Source of the DNA: an uncultured bacterium
GTDB taxonomy: Bacteria; Cyanobacteriota; Vampirovibrionia; Gastranaerophilales; Gastranaerophilaceae
Assembly: GCA_949282215.1 (NCBI GenBank)
Contig: CASDPF010000003.1
Coordinates: 58,921 to 122,920 of the forward strand
Length of the DNA: 64,000 nucleotides
Direction of reading: 5' to 3'
Below are positions 32,016 through 46,200 of this stretch, one piece after another. The notes beneath the pieces are model-generated. The model searched no databases, had not been told where the DNA came from, and saw nothing but the letters and a program-made list of their open reading frames with translations. Every line of letters starts with the position of its first letter. Positions within the stretch are counted from its first letter, which is position 1. The position numbers and the translations under genes are program-made.

Positions 32016-32041
32016 TACGCTTATTATAGAACAAAAATCTT

Positions 32042-34084
32042 TTATAATGATTCTTTAGATTTTATTGTTTTTCTGTGCTTCAATATTTTATCAAAGTCTG
32101 GTGCAAGTGATAATTCAAAACTAAATCTTGGGTTTCTATAGTACATTTCATGAGAGTTCCTCATTAATGGGAAGCCCCAGTAGAGTCTTGCAGTGACATC
32201 TCCAGGAAGTGATATTCTTAACCCCATACCAACACTTATCAGATAGTCATTATGGTCATAAGTTTGTGCTCCAGGCCCTTCGCCTTTAAATGGAAATACT
32301 CCGGCATGGTCTGCAAATACTACCCCTTTTACATATTTCCCTACAAAAGGAACTTTTTTCGGGTCTGTTTTTTTATTTATTGTAATTTCTTGCGGAGCTA
32401 GAGGAAATAGCATTTCACCACTGATTATATATCCTGAACGTCCAATCAATAAACCTTCTGAATATCCTCGAATAGTTGCAAGACCGCCTGCCTGAAATTG
32501 GTCAATATACGGTATGACATCTTGAGGTGAGTATTGGTACATTCCTCTTAGCTGTCCAACTATTCCATGTCCAAAATCATGGAGTCTTATGATGCTTCCT
32601 GTATATTTAAAATATTTTGAAGCGTCATCAAATATCGGAAACGCCTGATATACTCCCTGATTGATATACCAAATACCTCTTTTTGTATCCCATCTGGCAT
32701 TTAATGCTGTTTCAAAGCTTGTTATTTTATCTCTGTTAATATTGTAGCCGCCAAAATATGTCGATGCTGTTTTGTAATTAATCGAGGAGTAACTTGTTAA
32801 TTCAAATGTCGGTTTCCTGATTAACGGATGAGTATAGTACAAAGAATAGTTAAAAGATCTGCTCTCTATGTCAAATATTTTGTATGGACCTTCCCCTATA
32901 TGAGCATAACTGGATGAAAACAGAAATCCGACTTTCCCATCATATTTATTTACCGGGATATTATAGTCGGCAAATGGTGTAACAGAATGTCTGCTCACGT
33001 ATGAACCTATTGAAAGTCGGTCTCTTTGCTTAAATAAACTATCGGCATATAGCATAAGTCCGCCTCTTAATTCTCCGATAGTTTTTCTTCCGGCATTATC
33101 CATTAAGCCTATTACGTGGAATGGAAATTTTTCTTCTGTTTCTAATACAATATCTGTTTCACCTTGGTTTGCACCTTTTTTTAGATTGGCTTTGAGCTTT
33201 ACGCCGTCATTGTACCTGTTAAATTTAACTACATCCTGCTCTAATTCTATTATTTTAAATAGCTCGCCATCATTAGCGGAAATTCTCTTTTTGATATAAG
33301 AATCACTTGTCCATCTGTTATTTTCTACCGTAACTTTCCCCACAGTTCCTTCTACAAGGCTTACTCTTACAATTCCGTCTGATACATTTTGAGGGGGTAA
33401 AAATGCTCTGGCTGTTACATAACCTTTTGAAGCATACAGATAGTTAAAATCTAATATCAGATTTTCTAAATCTTCAATTGCAACATATTTCCCTATAACG
33501 CTGTTTGAAAGATTTTGAATTTCTTCATCAGTAAGGATTTGAGAATTTGTAACTGCGACGGCTTTAATAAAATATTTTCCATCTACAACTTGTGTTTTCA
33601 TCGCTTTTGCTTTTATTACCGTTGTAGTTTCATCTTTTTCTATGTATTTATCTGCTTCGTTTTGCTCAGTTGTTAAATCTTCTGTTTCTTTAGAGTTTTT
33701 TTGTTTTTTGTCTTTTTTAAAAAAAAATTTCTTTTTCTTTTTTTCTTGTTGTTCTAAAAATTCTTCTTTTTCTTTTTGAAGTTTTAAATCGGTTTCAGCA
33801 TCAAAAATCTTTTCGCCTTCATTTGTTGAATCTTTTATTACACTCTCATTTTTTTTGTTTTTGTTCTTTTTTCTTTCTTGATAATTTTTAAAATCTTCCT
33901 GCTCATCAAGCATACGCTGTTTTTCTTTGAGCATCATCATATCATGGGTGTTTATAATCCCGCCATATCCAAAGTTTGCAGGATTAATAGAGTCTATTTG
34001 AGGATTAGCTAATACTGTACCCATAGAGTTTGTCAATGCTAAGATAGTACAATACAATGCTATTCTATACAAATGCTTTTTCAT
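32042..34084 (-). CDS. FhaC/ShlB-type two-partner secretion outer-membrane transporter (TpsB)
   Basis: 680 residues from the ATG at 34084. Signal peptide (KKHLYRIALYCTILALTNSMGTVLA), then an unusual Lys/Glu-rich linker at about residues 50-140 (ERKKNKNKK, EQQEKKKKKFFFKK), then two POTRA repeats (about 165-320) and a C-terminal 16-strand beta-barrel. The barrel carries the TIRGYSEG element (the [V/I]RGY lid-loop motif of Omp85/TpsB proteins) and ends in an aromatic-rich strand (FSFELSLAPDF). It should export the giant adhesin encoded divergently 190 bp away. The linker is much longer than in FhaC. Confidence 0.88.
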   Translation of the reverse strand: MKKHLYRIALYCTILALTNSMGTVLANPQIDSINPANFGYGGIINTHDMMMLKEKQRMLDEQEDFKNYQERKKNKNKKNESVIKDSTNEGEKIFDAETDLKLQKEKEEFLEQQEKKKKKFFFKKDKKQKNSKETEDLTTEQNEADKYIEKDETTTVIKAKAMKTQVVDGKYFIKAVAVTNSQILTDEEIQNLSNSVIGKYVAIEDLENLILDFNYLYASKGYVTARAFLPPQNVSDGIVRVSLVEGTVGKVTVENNRWTSDSYIKKRISANDGELFKIIELEQDVVKFNRYNDGVKLKANLKKGANQGETDIVLETEEKFPFHVIGLMDNAGRKTIGELRGGLMLYADSLFKQRDRLSIGSYVSRHSVTPFADYNIPVNKYDGKVGFLFSSSYAHIGEGPYKIFDIESRSFNYSLYYTHPLIRKPTFELTSYSSINYKTASTYFGGYNINRDKITSFETALNARWDTKRGIWYINQGVYQAFPIFDDASKYFKYTGSIIRLHDFGHGIVGQLRGMYQYSPQDVIPYIDQFQAGGLATIRGYSEGLLIGRSGYIISGEMLFPLAPQEITINKKTDPKKVPFVGKYVKGVVFADHAGVFPFKGEGPGAQTYDHNDYLISVGMGLRISLPGDVTARLYWGFPLMRNSHEMYYRNPRFSFELSLAPDFDKILKHRKTIKSKESL

Positions 34085-34277
34085 CACCAATTCACTCTTA
34101 ATATATTTATCTCTTTATCCAACACTAATTTATTTATTAAATATATCCTAAACTTTAAAAAAAAAGTTGTTTTGTAAAATTTAATTAACAAATTGTGACA
34201 GTTAGTTACATACGGATGAAAAAATTTTTTATACATTTTAAAATTTATATAATGGTTAAGTAGAGTAGGTGAATTGT
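34085..34277. promoter_or_regulatory. Divergent regulatory gap between tpsB and the giant adhesin
   Basis: AT-rich. A TATAAT at 34248-34253 lies 24 bp before the adhesin ATG, with only a T-run as -35. An AGTAGGTGA site precedes that ATG. On the minus side an AGAGTGA site precedes the tpsB ATG. An ACAAATTGTGACAGTTAGTTACA segment near 34189-34211 has partial symmetry and may bind a regulator. No perfect palindrome is seen. Confidence 0.45.
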
Positions 34278-37200
34278 ATGAATAGAGTATTTAGGATAAA
34301 AAGAGCTATTGCAGGATTATTATCTTGTATGTTTTTAATGCAGCAAGCTTCATTTCTGCCGGCATTCTCATCAGAGATAACAGGCAGTGTTTCCGGTAAT
34401 ATTGATACCAATCCAATTAATAATGGTAATAATACTCAATTTGATATTCATCCAGATGTTGCTCATGGCGATTTCGGGTTTAAACATTACACAAACTTTA
34501 ATCTATCTCAAGGGGATATTGCAAACTTAATTTTTGCACTGAAAAACGGAGGGGATATCTCTAAGTTTGTAAACTTAGTAGATTCTCAGATTAATATTAA
34601 CGGTATATTGAATACTCTATTAAGTAACGGTAATATCGGCGGGCATGCCATATTTGTATCTCCTCAAGGTATGGTTGTCGGGGCTTCTGGTGTGCTTAAT
34701 GTGGGGTCTTTGACTGCTATTGCACCTACTCAAAGTGCTTATAATAAGTATATTTTAGATTCAGTTTTATCAGGGACTTTACCTGCGGGTTATTCAAATG
34801 AGGGTAATTTAGAAACATTAAAAGCTTCTGATATGGGTAATAATATAAAAATCGACGGTAAAATTATTGCTCGTGGGGATGTCGAACTTGTTGCTCAGCG
34901 AATTGATATAGGTAATAAAGCAGGCGGGCAGGCTGGAATTATTGCAGGAGTTAATAAGAACTTCGATAATGCAAATGTAAAATTAGCAACAGTTGAAGCT
35001 GCAGGAAATTTATTTGATGCGTTGGTAAATAATGATGTAAAAAATGCCACAGCATTTGACGGTAAAGGAAATATTGTAATTAAAGCTCAGTCAATTAAAG
35101 AAGCTGTAAATCCTGGATTAGTAGAAAAACTTGTTATTGAAGGTAAAGAATATCTGGTTAATGATTTAATAAGTGAAGAAACCGGTAATTGGCTTGACGA
35201 TAACTTATTACCACAGGAGCTAAAAGATAAAGGAGTAAACGGAAGTTATCTAACAAATCTTTTAAAGACAACGATAGAGAATTCTTTACCGTCTGATGCT
35301 ACAAATGCTAATGCTCATAATGATACAAATTATGCAATAGTAAATATAGATAATGCAGTTTTAAAGGCTGCAAATGATATAACTATTGATGCTACAAGTA
35401 AAGTAGATTATATTTCAGGCAGCAGTGTAAGCTTAGTGCCGATATTGGGAGATACTTATACTTCAGCACTTGGACAAAAAATTGAAGCAGCTATTGCCGG
35501 TGAAAAATTTGATTTTGAAGGGGCAAGAGCAAAGGCGGAAGTGAATATTAATTCCGGAGCTGAGCTTACTGCTGGAAATGATGTAAATTTGAGTTCAAAT
35601 GCAGTTGCAAATACTATTTATAAATCCTCAAGCAGATTTGCTCCTATGTTAGATACTTCAGAGGAGTTATATTACGCATTAGGCTCAAAAACAGTATCAA
35701 CTGTTAATGTGAATGATGGAGCAATTATTACCTCAGGTAATAATGTCAAATTGCATGCTCAATCCCAAAATGCTCATAGTATAAAAATTAAAAATCCGAC
35801 AGCAGTTGCAGGTGCTACGATAGATAAAATTACAGGGCTTCCAAGTCTACAGGTGCTTATCTTAGCAAGTGAAACCGATGCTGAAACTACTGCTGCAATT
35901 AATTCAGGAGCAATTGTTAATGCTGTAAATGTTGAAGTTGATGCCGTAAATCATTCAAGTCTTTCATCAAACATTCAGTCATTAGCAAATATGACTCCTG
36001 GTACAAATATGGGTGTTGCAGTTGCGGTAAGTATAAATAATTCCGATATAGATACAAATGCAAAAATTGACGGAACAATTAATACAAATGGCAAGGGTAA
36101 TGTTTCCGTAAATGCACAAAATCTTCATATGAGTTCTACTGTAGCAAAAGCTGATGTTTCATCGGATGCTCCGAAACAGAGTATGGTCAATAAACTGAAA
36201 TTTAATTTATTGCAAAAAGTTGTGGATAAATTTGCTGGTTTATTAGATCTTCAAGGAACTCCGCTAATAGATACATCAGGATTGCCAAATGCTAGTATTG
36301 CAACAGTGATTCATGAATCTCAAATTGATACAAATGCAACTATTGGTAAAAATGCAACTATTCATGCGGATAATGTCAGTGTAAATGCAAATACAATTGA
36401 TTTGACTGTAAATAATGCACTTTCAAATATAAAAGTAGAAAATAAATCAGGCAGCGGAAGTTCCGGAAGTGGTGCATCATATATCCCAAATCCCGGGGTT
36501 GCAGTAATCGTGAATAAGCAGGATAATTCAACTAATGCAGTTATTGAATCAGGTTCGGACAATCAATATGCAAAAGTTACGGCAAATGACACATTATCAG
36601 TTAATGCTACAACAGAATTACCAAGAAATAGCGGTACAATAGAATTTATCTTAAATTTATTGCAAACAGGGGCAGATATTGCGAATTTACCTGATGATGT
36701 CAAAGGTAATCTTAAAGCGGAATTCGGTGATGATTGGGATATTCGTTTACTGATGCAAGGGTTAATTAATCCTGCGGATGAAGTCTCTACAGATATCAGT
36801 AATGTTTTATATGGTTTAAAAACTAATGTAACCGATTCGTTAGGTCTACAAGGGTTTTTCAATAACTGGGCATCTACAACATCATCTTTGACGGAAGGAA
36901 CTGGTATTGCAGCCTCTGTTATTGATTCTTCAGTGACAAATGATACGTTTGCGACTATTGGTGACTATGCAACTGTAAATGGCGGAAATGTTTTAGTAAA
37001 TGCTGCGAATAAGACTGTTCAATATAATGCAGCAGGTCAGATAAAGAAATTGTTTATTCCAACAGGTGGCATAAGCGGAGAAAATGGTTTAGGCGGTAAT
37101 GTTATTGTAGAAAATGTTACTAATAACACAGAAGCAAAAATTGGAGATAATTCTACAATTACGGTCAATGGAGATGTAGATGTACTTTCCGGTACAGAAA

Positions 37201-40200
37201 ACCAATTCTTAACAGTGGTATCTACAGGCAGTAAAGCAACAGGGGCAAACGGTGCTGCCATATCAGGAAGTGTTACGGTTCAGACTGTAGATGGCACTAC
37301 TAAATCTTCTGTTGGTAAGGTCAAAAATCTTAAAGCTAAAAATTTAAATGTAAAAGTCGGTGAGGCAGAACTAAAAGAATTAGCAAAGGCAGATGATGTT
37401 TTATTTACTTTTGGTGATGAAATTTGGAATGATTTGCCGACTGATGTAAATTTTGAACCTGGGTTTGATCCGGATTTAAGTTCACCTACAATAAGCAATT
37501 TTGGCGGGATTGATTCTGATACAGGTTTATTAACTTTTAATGATAATCCTGTGTCAATAAAAGATGGAATATCAAATATTTTAATTTCAGGAGCATTATC
37601 ACAGCAAAGTCAAACTTCAGGTGGAGGTGCAACAAGCTCATCTGGTGGTGCTTTGGGTGCTTCTGTGAATGTAAGTCAGTTCAATAGAAATATTTCAGCA
37701 ACTATAGCAGATGGTGCAAATATTACACTTACCGATAGTTTAAATGTTTTGGCTCAGAGCCAGACGCAATCTTTAAATATTGCTCTTGCAGGAGCATTTG
37801 CAGGTGGCGTTAAAGTTCAAAAACCTGCATCTTCAGATTCAACTGCATCTAATAAGGCACTGTCGAAGGTCGGAGATGTATTTAATAAATTATCCAGTAA
37901 GTTGTCATCAACTTCTGCAAATACTTCGACTGATGCAAACCCTGAAATTTCTGTAGGTGATGAAAAATATAATATAGATAATGATGGAAATATTGTATCA
38001 AAAGGTGGAACTTCATTAAAAGATGCAAATGGTAATGATGTTAAATTTCAAGGTTCTACAGGAAAAGAAGCTTCATCATTGGATAATTTAGATGCAAATA
38101 AAGGTCAGTCAAATAATATTTCATTAGCGGCTGCAGGTTCTGTTAATGCTCAAATTAATGAATCTACTGTAAAAGCAGAGATTGGTAATGCTACAATCAA
38201 TGTTGCAAATAATGTAAATGTAGAAGCTAACCAAACGACTAAAGCTTTAAATGTAGGCGGAGGTGTTGCAAATGCAGCTACCGTAGGTGCCGGTGCAGCG
38301 GTTAACTTTATTCAAAATTCAAATAATACCAATGCATTAATTAATGGTGCAACTATTACATACACAGATAAATCTGCCAATAATCAGTTAAATGTCATAT
38401 CAGAAGAAAATAATGACAATATTCAAGTCGCAATAGGTGTAGGGGTTACAAAAGTTGATTCAGGTGATGCAAATACTTCAGTTTCTGCAGGTGGATCGTT
38501 TAATGCTGACGTACTTGAAAATTCAGTAACTTCAGCAATTGATGGTGCTGTTATTTCGCATAATAATAACGGCAAAATTGATGTTAATGTTGATGCAGAA
38601 AACCACTCTGCTGCTTATAAAGGTGCAGGTGGCCTTGCCGTAGGTATTGCTTCAACAGGAAATAATTCTGTTGGGGCTGGCATGAGCGGTAATTTAAATA
38701 TTATTAACAAGACAACAAAAGCGGAAGTTAAAAATTCTGAAATTAACAATGCAAATAACATATCAGTTAGTGCAAATAAAGATAGTAGTAAATTAACAGA
38801 GGATTTAATTTCAGTAGGAGTTGGCGGTACTGTTATAACCGGCAGTACAAATGCTTATACATTCTCAGGTGCTATGGCAACAGATGTTGTAAATAATGAA
38901 ATTGCTGCTATAATCGATAATTCAACTATTACAGCAACTGGCGATTTGGATGCTGTAGCAAATAATAATTTTAGAAATACCAATCTTGCTGGATCTTTGA
39001 ATTTTTCATCAGCTTCAAATGGTGCAGGTGTAGGAGTAGGAGCTATTGTCAGTGTTATCAACAATAATATCAATGCTTCTATTCAAAATAAATCAAATGT
39101 CATAGCAAATTCTATTGATATAAATGCAAATAATAAAGAAGAATTATCTTTCTTAGCTGCAAATATGGGAGTTCAGACTGGAGCCGGAATACCGGTAAAT
39201 GCAAACGGAATTGTAAATGTTATCCAAAATGAAGTAAATTCTTCAATAACTGCTTCAGTAATAAATAGTGAAAATGCCGTTGATGTATTTACAGATTATG
39301 ATAATTTAATACAAGGAATTACTATTGTAGGTGCGATTTCCGGTTCTGGTATAGCTACTGCAGGAGCAAATGTATTGTCAAATACAATGCTTAGCAGTAA
39401 TTCAGCTCAGGTTTCAGGTTCTGAGATAAACTCTAAAGGAAAATTAACGGTAAAGGCTGCATCTGATGAAAATATTGATATAATTCCTGTTGCTGCTGCA
39501 ATTGCAGGAAGTTCTACTGCTTCTGCAGCTGTGAATGTCGGTGTAAATGTTGTTAAAAATTCAACAACCGCTAAAATTGATGCTGAGAAAGATGATAGTG
39601 GTAATGTAATTAAATCATCAACGATATCGGCAAAAGGAATTGATGTTATCGCTTCTGATAATACAAAGTCAAGAAGTCGCGGCGGAACATTAGCTGCGAC
39701 AGGTGGAACAGCATCTGTTAGCGGTTCAATATTAGCTGATGTATACGTTAAAAATGTTGATGCTCATATAGATAATTCTCTAATAGAAAACGGTGGAGAT
39801 ATTAAAGTTCAAGCAACTGCTGAAAATATTTTTGGAGAAGAAACTCCTGGTGCAATTACGGCATCATCTTTAGTTGAAAAAATCCAAAACGGCAGTTATG
39901 ATGCATCAACTGATGCCGATTTCCAAAATTGGGATATGACTTTTGATGCTGCTGGAGCAGGGACTGCAGGTGTTTCTGGCTCAATAATTTCGAAGACAGT
40001 TGTGAATGAAGTTAATTCATATATTGGGACGGATACAGAAATTCAAAATGCAGGTAATATTGATGTATTAGCTTCTAATAGGACTGTAGCTGATGTGATT
40101 GTCGGAAATGTTGCAGGTGCAGGTTCTGTTGCAGTTGGCGGTTCTGTATTCTCAAATGTAAATGTAAGTGATGTAAATGCTTATATTGCAAATGGTGCAC

Positions 40201-43200
40201 AAATCGGAACAGGTTCCGATGTCGGAAATATCAATGTAGATGCAGAGTCTTCTCAGATTTATAAATCAATTATGTTTATAATTGGAGCAGCAGGCAGTGC
40301 AGCTGTGGATGGCTCAATTAATTCAAATATTGTTGCAAATGCTACAAATGCTTATATTGGAAATGGAGTAACAATAAATTCAAATGGTACTCTGACTGTT
40401 GATGCAACAGATATGATGGATATTGAATCTTTGAATTTAGGCATCTCAGCAGCAGGCGGTGCAAGTATCGGTGGTGCTGTGTATGTTGATGTTTTAGCAA
40501 ATAAAGTTAATGCTGTAGTTGGCAAAGATGGTACTGACGGTAAAAAAGCAGGTGAAATAAATGTTGGCGGTAATGTTGACATTTCAGCCGATGATACTCA
40601 AAACTTTAAAGCTAATATTGCATTAATTTCAGGTAGTGGTGCTGTTGCTGTAGATGGCATTGCTATATCAAATACTATGGCATCTGATGTTAATGCAGGT
40701 ATTGAAAATACTACTGTCAAAACTTCTGGCGGGCAAATTTCAGTTAAAGCAGAGAATTATTTCAATAAGGATAAAGAAGCTGTAGGTATAGGTAATTTAT
40801 TTGGAAAAGATACTATTACATCTTCTGATGTAGCTTCTTTAATGCCGTTAGTAGGTATTGTAAGTATATCAGGTAGCGGTGGTGCGTCTATTGGAGCTAA
40901 TGTCATAGCTAATGTGGTATCTTCTGATATTAATTCCTATGTAAAAAATTCTATTATATCTTCAACAAACGGTTTGAATGTAAATGCATTATCTTCAATG
41001 AATACTTATGATGCTGTATTAAGTACATCATTTGCGTCAGTTGCTGCGGTTAATATAACCGGTGTAAATAATGTATATTCTGGGAATACAAAAGCCATTG
41101 TTGAAAATTCTGAAATAGAAAATGGCAGTCTTAGTACAACAGCTCAGGATACATTTAATTTGAATACGGTTGTATTTAGTGGTGCAGGTTCTCTTGCCGG
41201 AGCTGCTGTTACCGGAATAGAAAATACAAATTTAATTTCCAATAATGTAATTGCTAATGTTATTAATACTAATATTTTAAATGCTTCTACAGTTAATCTA
41301 AAAGCAATAAATACAGTTAATGTAAATGATATCTTAGCTGCGATTTCAGCTACAGGTGCAGGAGCTTCTGCAACTGTAATACCAGTTACCAATGTATTTA
41401 CCGGAACGACAGAAGCTAAAATACAAGGTCAAAATCACTTAATAAATGGAGCAACAACAACTGTTTCTGCATTATCTACTGATAATGTTAATTCTGGAGT
41501 CGTTGGAGTATCAGGAGCAGGTGTAGGGGCTGCTGTTGGCGGGTATGCAATTACTAATGTTTTTGATAACGATTTAAGGGCGATAATTGATGGTGCAAAT
41601 ATAACAAAAGCTAAGTCTACATCAGTTATTGCTAATTCAGATATAGATATTCTTAATGGTTTGGCTTCTGGAGGATTAAATGCTGTAGGTGCAGGGGTTC
41701 TTATTAATTCTTTGGTTAATGTCATCAATAACAATATTAATTCTTATATCGCAAATTCTTCCATAAGTGGAGGTAGTATTGCATCTTCTGCTATTCAGAA
41801 TTCTTATATCAATAATAACGCTTATTTTGGTGCTGCAACAATTCAAGGAGCTGCTGCGGCAATTAATTCTGCTGTGAATGTGTTCAATAATAATATGAAT
41901 TCTTATATTGATAATACGTCTGTAGAAAATGCTTCAACAATTTCTGTTGCTGTGGACAGTGATGAAAATATTCAAAATACCAATATGGGTGTATCAGCTG
42001 CGGCTGTAGGTGCTGGTGTATCTGCTCATTCAGTTGTAAACGTTCTTGAAAATACATCTAAGGCATATATTAATGCAGGGAATAATACTATTAATGCGTC
42101 AGGTGCAGTTACAGTTAATGCAAATGACCAAATATTATTAAATAACAAACTTGGACTTGCTTCAGTAGCAGGTTTAGGTGCAGGAGTTGGTGCTAGTGTT
42201 AATGTAAATGTCATAAATAATGCAGTGTCAGCTGAATTATTGAGTAGTTCAAACGGTCAGATTAGTGCAGGAAATGTTGAAGTCATAGCAGATTCTATTA
42301 TAGGTATGGATAATACTGTTGCAACTGCTGCAGGTGGTATTGGCGGAATTGCAGGTAATGTTGTTATAAATTCTATCGGTGGTAAGGTTGATTTTTCAGG
42401 TGCTGGTGAGTTAAATAATGTCGGAATAAATGAGTCAATTGCCAAAATTGATAAAAATACCAATAATATTCAATATGAAAAAGATGGAGTATCTAAAACT
42501 GCTTCATATGATTTGCAAAGCGGTCAGGCTAAAGATGGAGTTAAGGCAAACTTAAATGCTAAAGTTACAACAAATAATAAAAATTCTGATGGTGATGCGG
42601 TAAAAGTATCTGCAATAAATACTTTGAAAGGGTATAGCGATAATACATTCAGTTCGAATAATAAATCAGCGGCGGTTGGTTTAGGTGCTGTAAATGGCAG
42701 TGTTATGGTTACTAATATGAAGTATAAAACCAATGCTTCAATATCAGGTGGCGAGGTTATTGCAAATGCCGGTAATGTAAAAGTTAATGCTTCTTCAAAC
42801 GTTAATGCTGAAGTTGATATTACGGATGCTGCTGTAGGTGCAGTTGGTATTCAAGGCGGTGTAGGTTACTTCAATAATTCTGCTGAGACTATTGCTAAAG
42901 CTGAAAATACAAAAATTGATACAAATAATGATTTAATAATTAGTGCGATTACAAATGACAATATTAATGTAGATGTATTGAGTGTTATTGCAAATATTGC
43001 AGGAGGTGCAGCGTCTGTTGCTGTCGCAGATACTGCAAACAATTCAAAAGCTTTAATTTCTGGAAATGTTGATATTGATGCAAATAATGTAAGTGTAAAA
43101 TCTTCTAATAACAGTACATTAGTATCAAAACTTGATAATAAAACAGTTCAAGGAATCGGAGTCAATGTAATAGTTAATAGAACTAAATCTAATGCGATAA

Positions 43201-46200
43201 CTCAAGCTCTTATTAATGCTTCTGGTACTATTGATACTGATAAAAATATGGACATAATTGCTTCTTCTAATGGTATAAATGCAACGTCTACCTTGAGTGC
43301 GGGTACTATAGCCGGAATTAGCGGAAATGGTTATATACAAGGTGCAGAAGTTAATTCACAATTCAACGCAGGAATTGATAATTCTAATATAACTGTTAAT
43401 AATGGTGGTAAAACAACAATTGCCTCAGGTGTTAAGACTTCAAATATAAATGAAGCTTCTGAAATGAAAGCAGAGGTTAAATCTCAAAAATCAAGTGCAA
43501 CCCTTGCTAGTGTAGATGTGACAGAATTAACTGCGAAAGTTAATGCTGCTACAGAAGCAAAATTAAATACTGGTAAGTTTACTACTGACAGTTTAAACTT
43601 ATCCTCTAAAATGAAAAGAGCAGCTAATGTAGGCTCATCAAGTGAATCTTTAGGGCTTTTAACGATTAATACTTTAAATATGAAGTCTTCAGTAACCGGC
43701 TCTAATACTATTACAATCAATGGTGATAATACTATTATTAATGATGCTATAGTTGCATTAGTTGATGATGCTGATACAAATACTCAAATGCTAAATGCTG
43801 AAATTAAACTGGTAGGTGGTAATTTAAGCAAATCCGAATCAACTATTAATACAACTACTGCAATCAATCTTGACGGCACATTAGCTATGGATGATATGGA
43901 TGTTACTTCAACTGTTAATAGAGATACATTTAACTCTATTAATTCTTCTGGCAAAGGTCTTGTAGAAGTTAACAAACTGCAAGTTGCAACAAGTACTCAA
44001 GGTACATCAAATGTAAATGTTACTGCAGATGCCGTAAATAGTGATTTTGATAATGGTTTATCAATTAATGCAAAAGCTGTAAATACTGCTGAATCTGTAT
44101 TTACTGAGAATAATGCTGCAGTAGTTGCTGTTACAAATAATAATTCTGGTAATACTCTTAATGCTACAAATAATATCAATTTAGATGGTGCAAATATTAA
44201 TGCAAAAGGTGATTTAGAGTTAAATGCAGAAAGTGATAATAAAATTGCAATGAAACGTAATTCCAAAGATTATGGTGCAATCGTTTCTTCTGTCGGAGAG
44301 TTATATAATAATGTTACTTCAAATTCTGATATAAATATAAAAGGCGGTTCAAATTTAACTGCTGATAATATCGCAATAAGCTCAAAGGCTGATTTAGGTA
44401 CAAAAGAAGATAAAAATATTGAATATACCGTATATGTAAAAACCGGTATAGGAAAAGTTGATGTTAATATTGACAACGAGGTTACACAATCTTCAAATAT
44501 AACAATAGATAATTCTACTGTATCCGCAGCTAAAAATATGGATTTAGATGTTGAGTCCAATTCAAAGTTCTCTCAATCTGTTGATATGGATGGTTCAGGA
44601 TTTACTACAGATTTCAACTCAAAATCAATTTTGAAAGTGACAAATAACAATAACTTGAATATTCTTAATAATTCAACATTAAACGCTGATACTTTGAATG
44701 TTGCCCTTGATTCAACAAATACTCTATCAAACAACGTTGATATAAGTGTTTCTCAATTCGGATTTAGAGATATTGATGGTTATGCTGATGCTTGGTTAAC
44801 CGTAAATAATAATGTAAATAATAATGGGCATATTAATACAGCGACTCTTGCTCAGTTTGATTTCATGAAAAATTCTATAAATAATATTACGCAGGGTGTT
44901 AATCTGAAAGTTGAAGCTGCAATTGCAACAGCAGAGTCTGGCGGACAGTTAAGATATACTGTTAATAATAAACTAAATGTGGCTCAAGGTGCTGATATTA
45001 CATCCGGTAAAGATATTATTGCTAATTATACAAATGGTAATCACACATTGAGTTCTAAGATGGTAGAGACTAAAATTTCAAGATTATTGTTTGGTATACC
45101 AATAAAAATAGTTTCAAGATTTACTCGTTTAGAGCAGTCGACTAATAATTCATTGGTTTTAGACGGGACGATGGCTGCTGGTTCTTCAGCAAAAAGATAT
45201 ATGTATATTAATAGAAACGGTGAAGTAGATGTATCTAAGCTTGAAGGATTTATGCAGAATGAATATAATGTTGTTGAAGCTGCGAATGTTTCTGGTTCTG
45301 ATTTAACTGCAGATACAATAGAATCCTTGCAAAAAGAAGCTGATAAACTACAAAAAAGTATAGATGAGCTTGCCAATAACAAGGCTCAAAATGATGCTTT
45401 GATTGCAGATTATACAACTAAGTTAAATGAGGTAAATGATTTAATAAATTCTTTAAACTCTTCGATTACTGCGGATGAAGCGTCTAATCTGTTCAGACAA
45501 GACTTACAGAATGTGCTGGTAGGAGATGGCGAAAATCAAATCTCTCAAGATGTATTTGATAAAGTTTGGGAAAATGCAATTTCTACTAATGAAACCGGAA
45601 AAAGCTTTTCAGAAGTGTTAGATGAACAAGGTATAAGCGGAGATAAAAAGACTAGTCTGGTAAATTCGTATAATACTGTTAATGCAAACTTTACCGAATC
45701 AAATGGTGTGACTTTGTATAAAGGTGTCATTGTTTGTGCTGAAGATGCTGCACAAAAACAAGAGGTAGAAAATTCATTGAATGATAGTAAAAATAGTATT
45801 ACTGCTTCTTTGAATAATTTGAATAAGTTAAAAGAAAACTATAATAATAGTATGAATTCTTTGACAACTGCTAAGAATTCAATAACTGCAGAAATTGCAT
45901 ACTTAAAAGAGAATCCGCTGGCAGATTTGGTAGTTGATAAAGGTGCAGTTGAATTTGATAACTTATATGTTCCTGAATCTAAAATTGAATTAAACGGACT
46001 AACAAGAGAACAAATTTCCTCTACAACAGGTACGGGTATATTCAAAACCTTTACTCCAAACATAAAAATTGATAATTATTCAAATCTGGATTTAATATTT
46101 AAAAATGTTAGTCTTGATAACAGAGGACTGTCAGGACTTATAATAAACGGAACGAATTATAATTATTTAGCAGATACCAATGCATCTGTAAATTTACCGG

